The notes under the pieces were generated by a model that was not told the DNA's origin, searched no databases, and saw only the letters and a program-made list of their open reading frames with translations. The translations under genes and the position numbers were made by a program. Shown piece by piece: positions 1 through 12,671 of a stretch of DNA of 64,000 bases; the first letter of the stretch is position 1; each line of letters starts with the position of its first letter. The DNA comes from Eutypella sp. D-1. Taxonomy: Eukaryota; Ascomycota; Sordariomycetes; Xylariales; Diatrypaceae. The DNA is taken from contig JAJTTP010000030.1 in the NCBI GenBank assembly GCA_023313575.1, positions 186,001 through 250,000 of the forward strand, given 5' to 3'.

Positions 1-44
1 GCGCCGGCCTGTTCGCCGTGCTCGCCGGTATCCTTGCCCTGTAA
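1..44 (+). CDS. 3' end of an unidentified gene (partial)
   Basis: Only the last codons are present. Reading from base 3, the frame gives AGLFAVLAGILAL followed by a TAA stop at 42-44. This short, strongly hydrophobic Ala/Leu/Val tail ending exactly at the stop resembles the C-terminal signal of a GPI-anchored fungal surface protein, but a terminal membrane helix would look the same. The body of the gene lies left of the window, so no function can be given. The frame choice rests on it being hydrophobic up to a stop. Confidence 0.5.
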   Translation, partial: AGLFAVLAGILAL

Positions 45-2240
45 GCTGTCAGCCTACCAGCCAGCCAAGCCACTACGACTACGACTACAACTACGATCAC
101 CGCTACTGTTACAATCGAATGGATTAATGATGGGGGGAAGGGGACGATAGGTAGTTGATGATGATGATGATGTTGATGATAGGGAAGTGGGGGGAATGAA
201 AGGGGGCTATGATTTTTTTTTGGACTTTTTTGGGCGAGATTTTGTGTTTTGAGATTGAACGTACATCGCATTGTATCGTATCGCATCGCATCGCACTATA
301 CCTGACCGCATCGCATCGAATCGCATTATCTTTCAAGTCTAAAGCATCCTTCTTTTAACTAGTTCAGCAACGACAAAATACCATAAATGCATCACATTAT
401 CATTATAGATTGCCCATTTAACTAGGCTGAACCGATCGCTCCTGGGGTTAACTCATCCGGTGTAAAAGCCCAGCCTATGTAGCGACACTGCCAGAGGCGT
501 GGGATCACACCCACATGTGCCCAGACCTACTAAGCGGAGATTGGTTTTTTATAAGGCACCTCAAGACTCGAACGAAGTCTTGAAGTCTTGAAATCTTGAA
601 ATCTTGAAATCTTGAAATATATGTGTGTGTGCATACGTATCCGTAGGCAAGCAAACGCCCGGCCCTACGCCTGCGTATAACTACCTGCTGTACGTGATCT
701 TATCAGATCTAGCTCCTAATCAGTCGCTGATATATATATATTTATACTTAGGAATAGTTTACTGTTCCTCCTTATAAAACCCCGTCCTGCGTTCCGGACG
801 GGTAAGTATGCTCCATCACCAAGGTTACTCCATAACTTAAGTTCCTGTAATATGTCGATATAAGCAAAGCAAAGCAAAGCAGAGCAGAGCAGGTGGCTCA
901 ACAGCGTTCATTTCGCCTATCCATCACGCATGTTTCTGGGATGAGGAGCCACAAGCGATACTTCTAGCCATAAAAAATGATGTTAGCTATGCCTTAGATA
1001 CCTGGGTATAACCAACTACCCCTATCTTGGCTACGGGTAGTCCCGCACTTTCTTCCCTGCCCAACCTTAGCTTTATAGAGATCCCCTACGTCTGGATGCG
1101 TATGGTTTTCTTCCGAAGCTTGCGGGATGATAGTGTAGATGCGGAAAACCTGAAAGACTACGTGCTCGTGTAGCCTCCCTATTTGCCTGGATACCTATCT
1201 AAATACTTAAGTACATATGTAGGTATGTCCTTATCCATAGATGTACGTACGTAGAAATATCAATCATCTGCCTGTCGTGAGTACTCTTTCCCTCTCGGGT
1301 CAGCTAGCAGGTGAATAGCTACATAAAGATACAAAAGTACGTAGATAGATAGGTGGCTGTACCTTCTCAAGCTTCTCTACTGTTGTTATCAGATTGCGTC
1401 TGAACTAAAATATCAAATAAAGGGTAGGGTAGCTTATATGACAAAAATGAATGTGTGTAATCACTCCTAACCTGGAACCCCCCTGCCCCTATTGTACTCC
1501 CCACCTCTCACAATCAAGTACAGGTAGATATCACCACCACAGCACACCACCAGCATAAGACATAGGAAAAGGGAATAACCGGAATTTCACATATGAATCT
1601 CGTCCTTTGATTTGGTTATCCCGTATAGGATATTGAGTGGTGTTGGTAGAGTCTTATCGGGCAGGCACCAACCCATTACCTGGTTTGGTACTGGTAAATT
1701 CTGCCACCTCTCTCACCTCTTTTTTGGTAAAAGATTTTTCCTCGACAAAGTCAAGCCGACGATTTCTTGGCCTTCCAGTAAACCCAACCTACGGAGACGA
1801 GTCAGGTGAGTTCGGTTGTCCCTTTATTACCAAGGGTCTATTGTCTACTGTCAAAATGTCTATTGCCCCTGGATACAAATATCTATTGTCTTGCCTCGAA
1901 AATGCCCCTCCCTTGCCCCGACAGCCACCATTCCTTTACGCGCCTACAAACACGCGTAGAATGCCTATAGAATGCTTCGTTGTAGTTCGCGACAGATTGA
2001 ATCAAATGGTAAACAAAGAGATAAACGTCTGCCACCTTTGAGTATCCGAATTCGCGCCCTCACCTTTTTGTTCCCTTGTCCGTCATTCTCTTATGCCCGT
2101 CGCTCTTTGGCTAATTCGTTGCCTCACTGTCAGGTCAAGTCGCTCGTTATTTGTTTACGGGAGTTTTCTGTCATTGCCTACGTCAGAATTCGTTTCGGTT
2201 CCTTTTCGTCATTCGTTGATCCTTTTACATGTTTCGCAAT
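45..2240. other. intergenic spacer with simple repeats
   Basis: I see no supportable gene here. The stretch holds a TGA trinucleotide run (about 156-180), a degenerate CGCAT pentanucleotide run (about 267-327), an 8-bp tandem repeat at 575-619 and a TG/TA alternating tract at 617-640. Open frames at 1612-2244 overlap each other in several frames, lack recognisable motifs and are probably leader or promoter sequence of the following GH17 gene. Confidence 0.6.
575..619. repeat. 8-bp tandem repeat (TCTTGAAA/G)
   Basis: About five head-to-tail copies of TCTTGAAR, with the first copies carrying G and the later ones A at the last position. It lies in the spacer and is followed directly by a TG/TA alternating tract. 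Confidence 0.8.
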
Positions 2241-3636
2241 ATGAAGTTTTTCGTCAGCATCATCTTTGGCGTCCTCGCTTCGTTGCAGCTGTCGGCTGCG
2301 CAACCGGGTAGGTTACAATGACGCCCGTCGTAACACCCATAGTCTCTTTTGATATGCCTAGCGATCACCACTAACTTCAGTCGTAGGACGCCACCACCCC
2401 CGTCACATTCATCGCCCGAGGGCTCACGCTCACGGTGCCCTCCATGCGAAGCGGGACAAGCTCACAGTTACTGATACAGCTCACCCTGATCCCACTGAAC
2501 TGCCTGAGGTGGTTGTGTACGTCGATCAGTTCGGCTCGACCGTTCGTACCGCTACCGAGACTGTCGTCTATGCCGCCCCTCCGTCCTCAGAGGCTCCTCC
2601 TGCGGCCACGACTGCTGCAGCCGATGTCAACACGGAGACCCCTAAGGTTGTATTCTCTCCCATCTCGGTGGAAGAACCCGCACCTTCTAGCTCTCCCCAG
2701 CCAGAGACATCACTTCCCGAGCCTACGCCTTCCGAGCAGAAGCCCACGCCGACTTCGGCAGTGGAGTCGAGCAAGTCAAGCGTCAAGCCGAGTCCGACCC
2801 CTGATGTCCCCCCTCCCTCGGACGGTGGTAACCTTCACGGCGTCGCTTATTCCCCTTACAAGAGTGGCGGCGGCTGCAAGTCGAGCCAGGAAGTTCAGGA
2901 CGACTTCGCGCTCTTCGCCAAGGACCACGGCATAATTCGCTTGTACGGAGTCGACTGCGACCAGGTGGCCTCGGTCTACGCAGCGGCTAAGGACTATGGC
3001 AACAAGCTCTTCCTAGGCATCTTCGACATTAGCCAATCGGCAATTCAGGAGGCCGTCTCAGCTATGGCCGCCGGAGTAAATAACGACTGGGGTATCGTTG
3101 ACACCGTCAGCGTAGGCAACGAGCTTGTCAACAGCGGTCAGGCTAGCCCAGCGCAAGTCGTGTCCGCCCTGGGACAAGCACGTGCGGCCCTTAAGAGCGC
3201 CGGATATGATGGCCCCGTCGTCATCGTAGATACCTTTGTCGCCGCTCAAGCCCATCCCGAGATTTGTGAAGCGTCCGACTACTGTGCGGTCAACATCCAT
3301 CCGTTCTTCGACCCTAACACCTCTGCTGGCGATGCGGGCAAGTTTGTTACCACCACTGTTGGCAATATTCGGAGCAAGCTGTCCTCGGACAAGCGCATCG
3401 TCGTTACCGAGACTGGTTGGCCCTGGCAGGGCGATTCCAACGGCGCTGCCGTGCCTGGCATGGACCAGCAGACGAAGGCGCTCTCGTCCATCAAGAGCGC
3501 CTACTCGGACAAGCCCGGAGACGTGATCCTTTTCACCGCTTTCAACGACCTGTGGAAAAAAGCCGAGAGCGGCACTTTCATGGCGGAGCAGTTCTGGGGC
3601 ATGGGAGGCCGCTATTCGCCAGCCGACAAGCAGTGA
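2241..3636 (+). CDS. secreted GH17 beta-1,3-glucanase-like cell wall protein
   Basis: Model: exons 2241-2307 and 2387-3636, 438 aa. The intron has a CTAAC branch at 2371-2375; an alternative acceptor at 2380 is also in frame and would add two residues. The ATG at 2241 opens a typical signal peptide (MKFFVSIIFGVLASLQLSAA), which favours this start. A basic His-rich stretch ending in a Lys-Arg pair (possible kexin site) and a Pro/Ser/Thr-rich linker follow, then a catalytic domain of about 260 residues. Family GH17 hallmarks are visible: SVGNELVNSG with the probable acid/base Glu268, and VTETGWPWQG with the nucleophile Glu364. The domain order matches yeast Scw4/Scw10/Scw11-type glucanases that remodel cell wall beta-1,3-glucan. 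Substrate and linkage cannot be read from sequence. No GPI signal is seen; the protein ends soon after the barrel. Confidence 0.9.
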
Positions 3637-4605
3637 TAGTAGTTGTTGGCAGACGATTCGGCGACTGCTTTTTACCTGCTTCCCCCCCTTATCTCCTTCA
3701 TCTTTTCCCCTTGTCTTCTTTTTCTTCTTTTCTTTTCTCTACCTCTGTTTCTTCTTCTTTTAAGTCCTGCGAAAATTTGAGCGCAGGAGTATGGGTTGAA
3801 ATATCGCGAGCCGCAAACTTTTTTTTTTCTTTCTTCGGGAGGCGAGATAAAATGAGCTGTGTACGAGGTCGGGGTAGGGGGCCGCGGTGGTACGGTACGG
3901 TTCTGTTCGCGCACGCATACATTTGGTCACTGTATGGTATGCATTGCATTCTCTTCTGTGGTACATATTGAAGTGAAGTTGCAAAATTTCCAGATAAAGT
4001 TTTCGTTGCAGATAAACAAACCCCTTGAAATAAAGCTTCTCGTGCTGTGTGATGATTGTGGAGAAAAAGGGGTTAATTCATACCTGTCACCCCCTGAGCG
4101 TTGACGTCCAGTTAGTTCGTCAGTTCATGGCCGACATTAAAAACCAGGGATGTTCTTGACAGTAAAGTAGTTCTTCGTATTAGTGATTATTATATTTTTC
4201 TAATGATGCATGCATGCATGTATTCCTCCGTATGTATACAAAGGCCTCTTTTTGCTACTGTATACTCCTCTCGTATGGGCCTCGCATCGGTAGAGGCCCC
4301 AGGTCTATGTATCGTCATAACTTACTCCACCTCCCTTATCGTGTCCCCGCAACTCGTTCCGTGTGTCGTGTCGATGTTGGTTATTTGTACAAGCAAAGAG
4401 AAAAGGGGGTAAGGGCGAGGTGGGTGGTGGGTGGTGCCGTTATTTCGTATCCGTAATCGTTCACAGTTCAGCAGTGTTACGCTCGATATTCAGCGTAGCT
4501 GTTGTGTATAATACACACGTATATATATATACACGTCGTGAGGAAAGTGATTGCTGCAGCAGTGCAGTTTTAAAAGCCCGGCGGGGCGAGATGAGGACCG
4601 CCGGC
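3637..4605. other. intergenic region between two convergent genes
   Basis: This holds the 3' ends of the GH17 gene and of LCB1, which converge. There is a T/C-rich tract at about 3670-3765 after the GH17 stop and a GTATATATATATAC palindrome near 4519. The overlapping short frames here show no protein features. Confidence 0.6.
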
Positions 4606-6417
4606 TTAGGTAGACAGCGTCGGCTGCCTGCTCGACTTCCGGGTCATGACCTTGGTGATGGCGTGCCGGATGATGACGCCGGCCTTCTCGATCTCCTTCT
4701 TGGACAGCCCCGACGTGATGCAGACCTTGAGGGCCGGGTTGATGACCAAGTCACTGTCGTTGAGCGGGCCGAGCTTCTTCACGACCGGGAGGCTCTTGAG
4801 CTTGGTGATCAGGACCCCGTTGGCCAGCGCCTGTATCTTTGGTTAGTTTTTTTCAAACTTGTCCCCACAGCCCTTCTTGGCTTGAGGGAAATCTCGTTCC
4901 CATGGGACAGACATAGAACATACCTCGTCTACGCAGTCGAAGAATAGTCGCTCCTGGTCCTCGTAGCTGAGCCGCCTGGACTGTATAACCTCGGGTTTGA
5001 AGACTAGGAGCATGACGGGGTTCTCGGGGTGGCTCGTGCACACGACCCAATCACTGCGGGGGTCGAGCTGCGCCCTCATCGCCTTGATGTTCTCGCGGCA
5101 CTGTAACAGGATCTCGGGGTTGGACTGCAGGAGGTTCAGCGTCTCGCTGGCGGTGACAGCGGACATGGCGGGGAGGGCGGCCGAGTAGGTGTACGAGGCG
5201 GCGTTGATGCGCTGGTGCTCCACGGCGTCGCGGGAGCCGGCGCAGAACCCGCCGGCGGCGCAGAGGGGCCCGGCAAGAGAACCGATGATCATGTCTACCT
5301 GTGACGGGTCGACGTTCTGGGCTTCGGTGAGTCCTCGTCCGGTTCGGCCGAGCACTCCGAACGACCACGTCTCATCCAGCACGATGCGGAACTTGTACTT
5401 CTCCTTCAGCTCAATCTGTAGACGCCCGTGGTTAGTCAAAAGTATACATGTATATAGCATATAGCCGAGACTGGAATGGGTAGGAACGCACAAGCTTTGG
5501 TAGGTCAACGCTGTTACCGGTCAACTCGAAGAGGCCCTCGGTAACAATAAATCTCCTGGTCAGGATCTTCTTCTTGTTCTGCTCCTGGACAACCTTCTTC
5601 AATATCTGTTCGAGATCCTCCATGTCGTTGTGCTTGTACCATTTGATGTTGCTCCTAGAGGCCTCGAGACCGTTTCTTAGGGCGTGGTTGGCCATCTTAT
5701 CGGCTACGATGACATCACCGCGCTTGCAAAAGGACGGGAGGGCACCGGATAGGGTGGAATAGGCGTGGGCGTATACGATGCTGCTCTGGGTACCGAGGAA
5801 GGATGCGATGTCGGCTTCGGTCTTCATGTGGACATCCTGGGTGCCGTAGAACTGGGGAGGACCGCAGGGGCCAACTCCGTAGGTGCGCAGGGTCTGGATG
5901 GCCTTCTCCTTGATGGTTTCGTTGGCATTGAAGTTGTAAAAGTTGTAGGTAGCGAGGTTCGTGACGGTCTTTCCGCTGGCCAGCTTGGACTTGGGACCGG
6001 TAGGTCTATTGAAACACCAGGCGTTATTAGCAAGATATCCCCGTCTACTCCCATCCTATATTGTTCATCACATTGCATTCCTTACCCAACTATGATAGGT
6101 AGCTTCTCCAGCTCAAGCTCTTCGGAAGGAGTCTGATGGGCGGCCAGAGGCTCGGGCTCCCACTCCCTCACGAGCTCATCGATCTCGTCTTCGCGTAGCT
6201 TCACATAATTGGGGCCATGGGTCGGGTACGAGGGCGACAGTAGATAGCGGATGAAGAAGATGACGAGGACGAGCTCGATGGCGGAGCGCACGGGGTCATT
6301 CTGATAGCTGGACTGGATGTATCGGATCAGGACGGCGCTTCCAGGGACCTTCTGGAAGGCCTGGGAGATTTCGTGAACGGAGGCCTGAAGGTAGGCCTGC
6401 GCCTCGTGGAGATCCAT
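4606..6417 (-). CDS. LCB1: serine palmitoyltransferase subunit 1 (long-chain base synthase)
   Basis: Four exons on the minus strand: 6086-6417, 5492-6005, 4924-5415 and 4606-4830, 520 aa. With Lcb2, this ER subunit condenses serine and palmitoyl-CoA, the first step of sphingolipid synthesis. The N-terminus carries one membrane segment (about residues 44-60), followed by the aminotransferase class I/II fold. TYGVGPCGPPQFYGTQD with Cys158 corresponds to the conserved Cys region of this subunit, and the LDETWSFGVLGRTGRG segment is typical of Lcb1. As expected for this subunit, the PLP-binding lysine motif of Lcb2 is not found. Length agrees with fungal homologues. The ATG at 6417 is the first of the long frame; an alternating purine-pyrimidine tract lies just upstream. 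Confidence 0.96.
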
Positions 6418-6449
6418 CGCGGCGGCGGCGCGTTAGATCAAGTGCCTAG

Positions 6450-6495
6450 GTATGTACGTATGTATGTGTGTGTGTATGTGCGTATGTATGTATGC
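6450..6495. repeat. 46-nt alternating purine-pyrimidine tract upstream of LCB1
   Basis: Every base from 6450 to 6495 alternates purine and pyrimidine, mostly as TG, TA and CG steps. It starts 33 nt upstream of the LCB1 start codon, so it probably lies in the 5' leader or core promoter. Such tracts are known to be able to adopt Z-DNA under negative supercoiling; whether this one does is inference. Confidence 0.85.
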
Positions 6496-7893
6496 TATGC
6501 GGTGAATTTAAAGAAGAAGGCAAAGTGATGCGCTATCCATGGGCATTATTATATATATATACTTGTATAATGTACGAGGCGGGCAGTATGTATGTATTAG
6601 ATATAGACAGAACACAATGGGCAGAAGGGGTGTTGGTTGCTAATAGCAGATGAATTGTGTTTCTTTTTTTTAATATTTTTTTTACTGTTCCCACATGAAG
6701 CTATCCCGGGATCGTGGAAATAAAAACCCCAGTAGAAGGAAAAGAGAGAGAGAAAAAAAAACAGTACACCTAGTTAGACACACGGCTGGCACGATAGATG
6801 CAGGAATGGAGGAAACGGAATTGGCACGGGACAGACGGAGGACTAAGTGAGGATGACGGAGAGAACACTAGGACAAGAGAGAAACCGAGTTGATCCCTTA
6901 AATTTAGTCTGATCGGTTTGTACCCATTTACATTGGAAGGTGGACCAATTAGATGAGCGGAATTGGATGAGCCAAATGGACAGACAGGAATGGGCTGGTA
7001 CCTGACAGCAGCAGCCTGTCAGCGGAAGGGCAGGGCAGGGCGGTAGGGCGTTGCGGATCCCTGCAACCTTGAAGTTACCCATTTATCCAAAGTGCATTGC
7101 TTACCTAAAGCGTTAATATATACTTACAGCTGCTGCCACCTGTCGTATAGCTTAAAATCTTGCCCAGCTGGATTTCCACTTATATATCCCTTTGTCCCCC
7201 TAACCCCTGAAGTGTTCAACAATATTCAATTAGATTATTCACCTTCTTGTTATTCAACCAATAACTATGTTTAGGTAAATATTACTGGCAGTTTCTAGGA
7301 TGGAAAAAACCAATTGATATGCTGCAGTGAACTGGAATAACTGATGCTAAATAAGACTAGTAAACTACCTAGGTACTTAGCTGGTGAATCTGGTGCAGGA
7401 ACGCTCCTTCCTCCTTCCAACTCCGTATATGTAGATACGCGCCTGCCATTTCACTTACCCAGGTACCCTTATACATTCAATGACACCCTCAAGCTGTCTT
7501 TAACAATACGAAATACATACGCTATAATACTACCGCGATTCTGCCTGGCAGAAAACACCTCGCCGCCCTCACAAGCGGCCATCCGACTCACCGCCTTGGG
7601 CATATAAATACAACGCCTCCCTCGCTCTCGTCGTCTAATCCTTTTCAACTTTTCTTTCCTCACCTATCTACGATTGTTAGTAGCGTTCGTGCCCCTTGAT
7701 GGGTTCCGAGTGGTCTCGTTTTTGGATATTGCTTGCGAGAGGCTACCTTGGGACCAGGAGGGAGGTGCGAGCCAATTTTTGGAACTGGAGACGTCCCCCT
7801 AGGTCTCCTTTTTTTTTCTCTCTTATTCTTTTTTCCTTGAGCTTTCTTCCTGGTCTTGTTACTGGGACTTGAGGAAGAAGTTATCCGTCCCTT

Positions 7894-7931
7894 GTGACTG
7901 ACTGACTGACTGACTGGCTGGCTGGCTGGCT
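7894..7931. repeat. GACT/GGCT tetranucleotide microsatellite
   Basis: Five GACT units pass into four GGCT units without interruption. The same CTGG-type tetranucleotide recurs at 18.4-19.0 kb. Confidence 0.85.
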
Positions 7932-8458
7932 TGTGGTCTGTTTACTACCCTACCGGTCGACTTGTTCGGACGTTATAAGTTCCGCCTGTGGTCCTCTGCG
8001 CATCCTAAACGTGTAGATTCCAAACGCCTCAAATGGAAATAGACCTGTTGTTCTGGTGCTGCGGTGCTCACTTCTTGAGCGCGCACCTACGTATCTTGTC
8101 TTCTAAACGGCCGGGTACTACCATCCCAAGCAGCACGCACTGTTATACTGACGAACACCGGGCAACCGAACTGCTTTGAGACAGCATGCTTATCATGTGC
8201 GCAATCACTGGGCTTAACACTCGCCATGAACACCAGCAGAGAAGTTCCTTCTGCATTGCAAATTCATTGTATCATGTTGAAGCCCTGCTGGCCTACCAAA
8301 GCAGACTTCATCTCTCTTTGCTATGCTGTGGCATCTACTGAATGGTTAGCTTATTAAATAAAAACATATACAAAGAATTCACCTGGCTGGTAATAATACT
8401 ATGTCTTCCTTCCCAACCTGCCATCGTTCATTTTCTGGTAGAAAGGAATTGCTCAGCC

Positions 8459-8472
8459 GCTAGGTACCTAGC
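8459..8472. repeat. perfect 14-bp palindrome GCTAGGTACCTAGC
   Basis: Both strands read GCTAGGTACCTAGC. It belongs to the dispersed ACCTAGGT/CTAGGTACCTAG word family seen across the window's non-coding DNA. Confidence 0.8.
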
Positions 8473-9327
8473 TAGCTATCCCTACCTTTCTACCAAGAAG
8501 GTATGCATGTATATGGGCATGTATGAACGCAGGTAATCCCAGAGAAAGAAAATCAAGTCCCTTTATGGAAGCTTCACATATCTCCTTGTCCTGAGTAGCG
8601 AGGACCTTGCCATTATGATCGTCATATTCATAATCAAGGGAGGCATTCGGGGATGAATATAAACCATAAATGGCATCTTACATATCTTGTATCTAGGTAA
8701 TGACTAAATACAACAGCGGCGGGCCCAACGAACCACACGGGATAGTTAGCCATAGGGACGGTACTGACATGAGGTCGGTCGATGACCGGTAGATTCATAT
8801 ATTCTCCCGGGCCCCCATCAAATTAGAGAAGGGAGTTCTCATCTGTCTGAACGGAGAAGGTCCGTCTTGCTAGCTACCCGGCAGTCCAGACTTGTAATTG
8901 GCAAGTAAATGTCCCTCTCCACTACCCGAACACTCCAACCACCACGAGTTCGTTTTCTTTCTTTTTTTTTTCTGGTTCTTCTTGACTGAAATGACAATAA
9001 TGCCGAATCATATCCGGCCCCGCAGAAGAACGCCATGGAAATAAGACATAAGTGGGATAAACCCGAACGCCGATGTTCGTGACCGTAAGTAAGCACCAAC
9101 CTCGCTGGAGGTGGGATGGAAAGCAGAAAACCCAAAGAAACGCCCAAAGAGATCGCCCAAGAATCCGCGGCACAAAAACATGAGTTAACGGTAGAAAATG
9201 CTGCCGTAGATGATCAGATCACAGTCTGGCACATATCGACGTGCTGTGTCACCGGCCGATGTTTCCTTCTATATATTCTCATCCCACGCGATCCACGCGG
9301 CATAGCCCTCAAACGAAGGTCGGTGAC

Positions 9328-10954
9328 CTAGCGGCGGATATCTAGGCTTGCGCGCGAGGAGTCCAGGGAGGGGCGTACTGAGCTGCTGGAGCTCCTACGT
9401 CTCCTAGCGCGTTGCTCGTTGGGATCGGTCGGGTTGAGCCCCGTCGTCCTGGCGAACAGGTTCAGGATGTCCGTCAGAGTGATGACGCCAATGAGGCGGC
9501 CGGACAGGTGGGAGCCGGGGAGGGAGGAAGTGGATACTGGTGACGAAGGGAACTGGCCAGCCAAGAGGGACGATTGCGAGGTCGACGATGTGTTAGGCGT
9601 TACGACCGTCGGGCCGAGCAGTGGTGTCGCGGGGGCGGAGGGGGATGGCGACGCAGACTCGACAACCCACATCCTGTGGGATTGCGTGGCGACTAACTTG
9701 GCTACCGTGTGCGCGAGTGTCGAATAATGATTGACGTAGAAGATGGGGAACGAATCCTTGCCCTTTTCGGTGCCTCGCTCGGTGAGAATGACCGAGATGA
9801 AATGCAGGCAAGTGGACTGTAGCAGGGGTAGGCTTGCGGAATTGGTTAGGAGCTTGACGTCTGCCGTCGAGATATTGCCCACAACATTGAATCCATTGTC
9901 AACGACGGCCACACTGTTTAGGCCTTCTCGAATCATTAGCTCCAAGGCATCAGCGAGTGGGCTATCCGCGCTGTAAAATAGTTAGATTGAATTCATTGCA
10001 TTCCGCTGTGGGGTTCGGGGGCATGGAGGGGCTTGAGGGGACGAACTTGACAGCGATGATCTGCTGGGATCCAACACCAAGATCACGTATGAGCCGGGGG
10101 TAGAGGTCGTCGATGACTGGAAAATTGATACCCTCGTTCCAGAAAAACTCCAGGAGTTTTAACTGGCTCAGGATACCGATGACCTGGCCTGCATGATTGG
10201 TCACCCACAGACGATGCATCCCGCTGCCAAAGACCTCGATGGCCTTGGCAAGGTCTTCGTCGCCCTGTAGAGTGACCAAGGTCTCCTGGCGGCATATGGG
10301 CTGAATCTCGCGTAGAGGAATACTGATTCGCGCCTGGGCCTTCTTCACGACGTCATCATATAGCTCGACGAGACCCTCAGGAGGGTGAGCCAAGCCGACA
10401 ACGACCTGAATATAGGCGTTTAGATCATTGTAATCGAATGTTGAGATGGGCTTCGTAGAAGAGGCGTTCTCGCGGATCAAGACGACGTTGCTCGAGGTAT
10501 TCCTAAGAAGGGCCTAAGAAGCGAATGCGAATAGTTAGAATGGAAGATGATAGATAGAATAAACCCTGCTGACGTGGGTGGGTGAACCGACCTTTGTGGC
10601 ATCTTCGACGCTGGTGTCCATATCAACCCATTTTACATCTTCGCCGGTCACCAGCTCACCAATGGCAATATCTCTCCAATCTCTCCCGGCAAAGCGAGGG
10701 TTCTGTTGTTTGGCGGTAGGTGGGTGGTTTAGTAAGTCTTGTATGGCGGCCTGGGTAAGAGAGGGGTGTCGCTGGGATCTTGGCGAGGATGGTAAACCGC
10801 GGAGGTTCTCGGCGAAGCTCTGTCGATGACTGGAAGCATGGCCGAGTTTGTGGACGCTCGAGGAAGAGCCGGTCCGCTGGGGGACGGGAGGGGAGATGCC
10901 CGTCTCCCTCACCGACTCTCTACTTTGTCTTGGATTGATGGGAATGGGTTCCAT
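9328..10954 (-). CDS. SDS23: Sds23-family CBS-domain protein
   Basis: Three exons on the minus strand: 10592-10954, 10047-10513 and 9328-9970, 490 aa. The second intron uses donor GTTCGT, and the join restores an Asn codon in IIAVNADSPL, typical of this family. Order: a Ser/Pro-rich disordered N-terminus (about 1-85), then CBS-type repeats from about residue 95 to 455 (for example [20 protein letters not shown] and [20 protein letters not shown]), an insert rich in Ser, Thr and Pro before the last repeat, and a basic Arg/Ser tail. Sds23/Moc1 proteins of yeasts act in stress response, glucose limitation and cell-cycle control through phosphatase inhibition. The domain identity is seen in sequence; the role is transferred from the family. 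Ser-rich tails suggest phosphorylation. Confidence 0.92.
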
Positions 10955-12120
10955 GGCGGCGGCAACTATTTATGCTAATAAACTATCTACGTGAACGTGA
11001 ATAGGTTAAAACGGTGCAATCGCGCTGGCGGAGGTGGAGGCGGAGGTGGGCGTCGTAAAATGATGTGAGGATGTTATGGTTTACTCGCGTATCGCAGACA
11101 GCATGAGGGATCTCAGATACGTGAGAGAGGAAAGAGAGCGAGATCCAAGGTCTTAAGAAGAGAGTAGATAGAGTAGATAAATTATCTCCTCAGACGAGAT
11201 AGATATTGTATTCGTGTCCGGGCTATGAAGACATTCCGTATACTCGAGGGCTCATCTAATCGGTTCCGAAGTCTCTTGATTTCTCGTAAAGTCTCTAATT
11301 AATGAAGCCGACCCGAGATGAGCAGCGACAGACAGATGCTGATTCGAGAGAAGAGGACTAGATACCGGATCGATCATCGAATATCGAATATCAAGTAGCG
11401 AATAGCGAATAACAAGATAGGTATAGGTATTAGATGGTCGGTCACACTTATGAAGTTTCTAGGGTTGTTAAGGTGTCTGTCGGATTGTCTGTATGGACTA
11501 GGGAAATGTTGAATGGATCGAATGGATAATGGATTGATCATAAGTGAACTTGGGATAAGTTTCTTGGTATTCCTCGATAGTACCGACCTAGGTCTATCTA
11601 CATGTATCTATCCATCTTGGCCCGCCCCGGGGCCCAGCCCTGCCCGTGCCCTTGCGACTCTCTCTCTCTCGCGTGCAGATCGCGAAAGGAATGTACCTCG
11701 CTAACTGTATACGAGTACCTGGGAGAAGCCATACATACTAGACGTATGGCCAAAAAGCTTTCAGCTGCTTTATCCGAAAAAAAGGTAGGTAGTACCTAGT
11801 ACACCCCTAGACTAAATAATGTACCTCTGCCCGTCTACCCCGGAGTCCCCGCTATCGCGGCTCCCTATCATCATCTGCCGTCATGATTTCAATCAGAGGC
11901 GCGGTGGAGGCAGGTGCTGCTAGGTATATGGAAGTAATCAGTATATGCATATATCTAGGTAGCCATACGTAGATGCACCACTATTTACATACCTACTGTA
12001 GGTAAGCAGTATCCATGCATGTATGTAGTGTAAATAGGCCAGCCAAGCAGCTCGTTAATAACCCCTCCTTTAGTGGTACGAGGAGACAAGGGACAAGAGA
12101 AAAGGCAGGCGAGAGGGGAC

Positions 12121-12170
12121 CTTCAAGACTCTCAAGACCCTCAAGACCCTCCAGACCTTCCAAAGCTTTC
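12121..12170. repeat. 9-bp tandem repeat (CTCAAGACC type)
   Basis: Four to five imperfect copies of TCAAGACCC run head to tail. No coding frame of note covers it. Confidence 0.75.
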
Positions 12171-12657
12171 AGGTTGATAGTTAGTTGAAAGCACGAGCCA
12201 TATTCTACCACCACCATAGCTGCCAAGCCCCCCTACGGATATGTAGAGAATCTGGTGCTATTGCTGGCGCCTGGGACCATCTGCGAACATCAATAAATAC
12301 CCAGAACAAGCTAGAGTGGAGGGGTAAAATGGTTAGAGGCAACCTCGGACGTCCCTTCCTGGGTATACGCGCGCCACTTTGTATGTATAGTACTTTTGCT
12401 TATCGGAATTTGCTTTTATATCAGCAACCTCCAGGGCCAGTACCTCGTGTTCTTGCGTAGATGTCAATGGATGGCCAATATATGATAGTTTCTCCCTTGC
12501 TTTATAAGTTGACACATTTGGCATCTGGGTAGGTATAGACAGACCTCTCCGATGCCCACCAGTCTTCATATAACGCGCATAATTCGTAAAAGCATCTCAG
12601 AAGGTTAATCAATTGCTGGTGCCGCTTGACATTCCTGCATCCCCAAACAAATATGTG

Positions 12658-12671
12658 TCTAGGTACCTAGA
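12658..12671. repeat. perfect 14-bp palindrome TCTAGGTACCTAGA
   Basis: Self-complementary over all 14 bases, with the same CTAGGTACCTAG core as the palindrome at 8459. Confidence 0.8.

Larger units (their letters stand above)
6418..9327. other. intergenic spacer between LCB1 and SDS23
   Basis: No gene is supported in this 2.9 kb. It should contain the LCB1 promoter (adjacent at the left, LCB1 reads leftward) and the 3' flank of SDS23 at the right. It holds the 46-nt alternating tract at 6450-6495, a GACT/GGCT tetranucleotide run at 7894-7931, and palindromes such as ACCTAGGT near 7367 and the perfect 14-mer at 8459-8472. All open frames are under 105 codons, overlapping and without motifs. 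Confidence 0.6.

Noticed and set aside
1612..2244. overlapping open frames before the GH17 gene
   Set aside because: They overlap in several frames, have no recognisable motif and end just where the signal-peptide exon begins; probably leader sequence.
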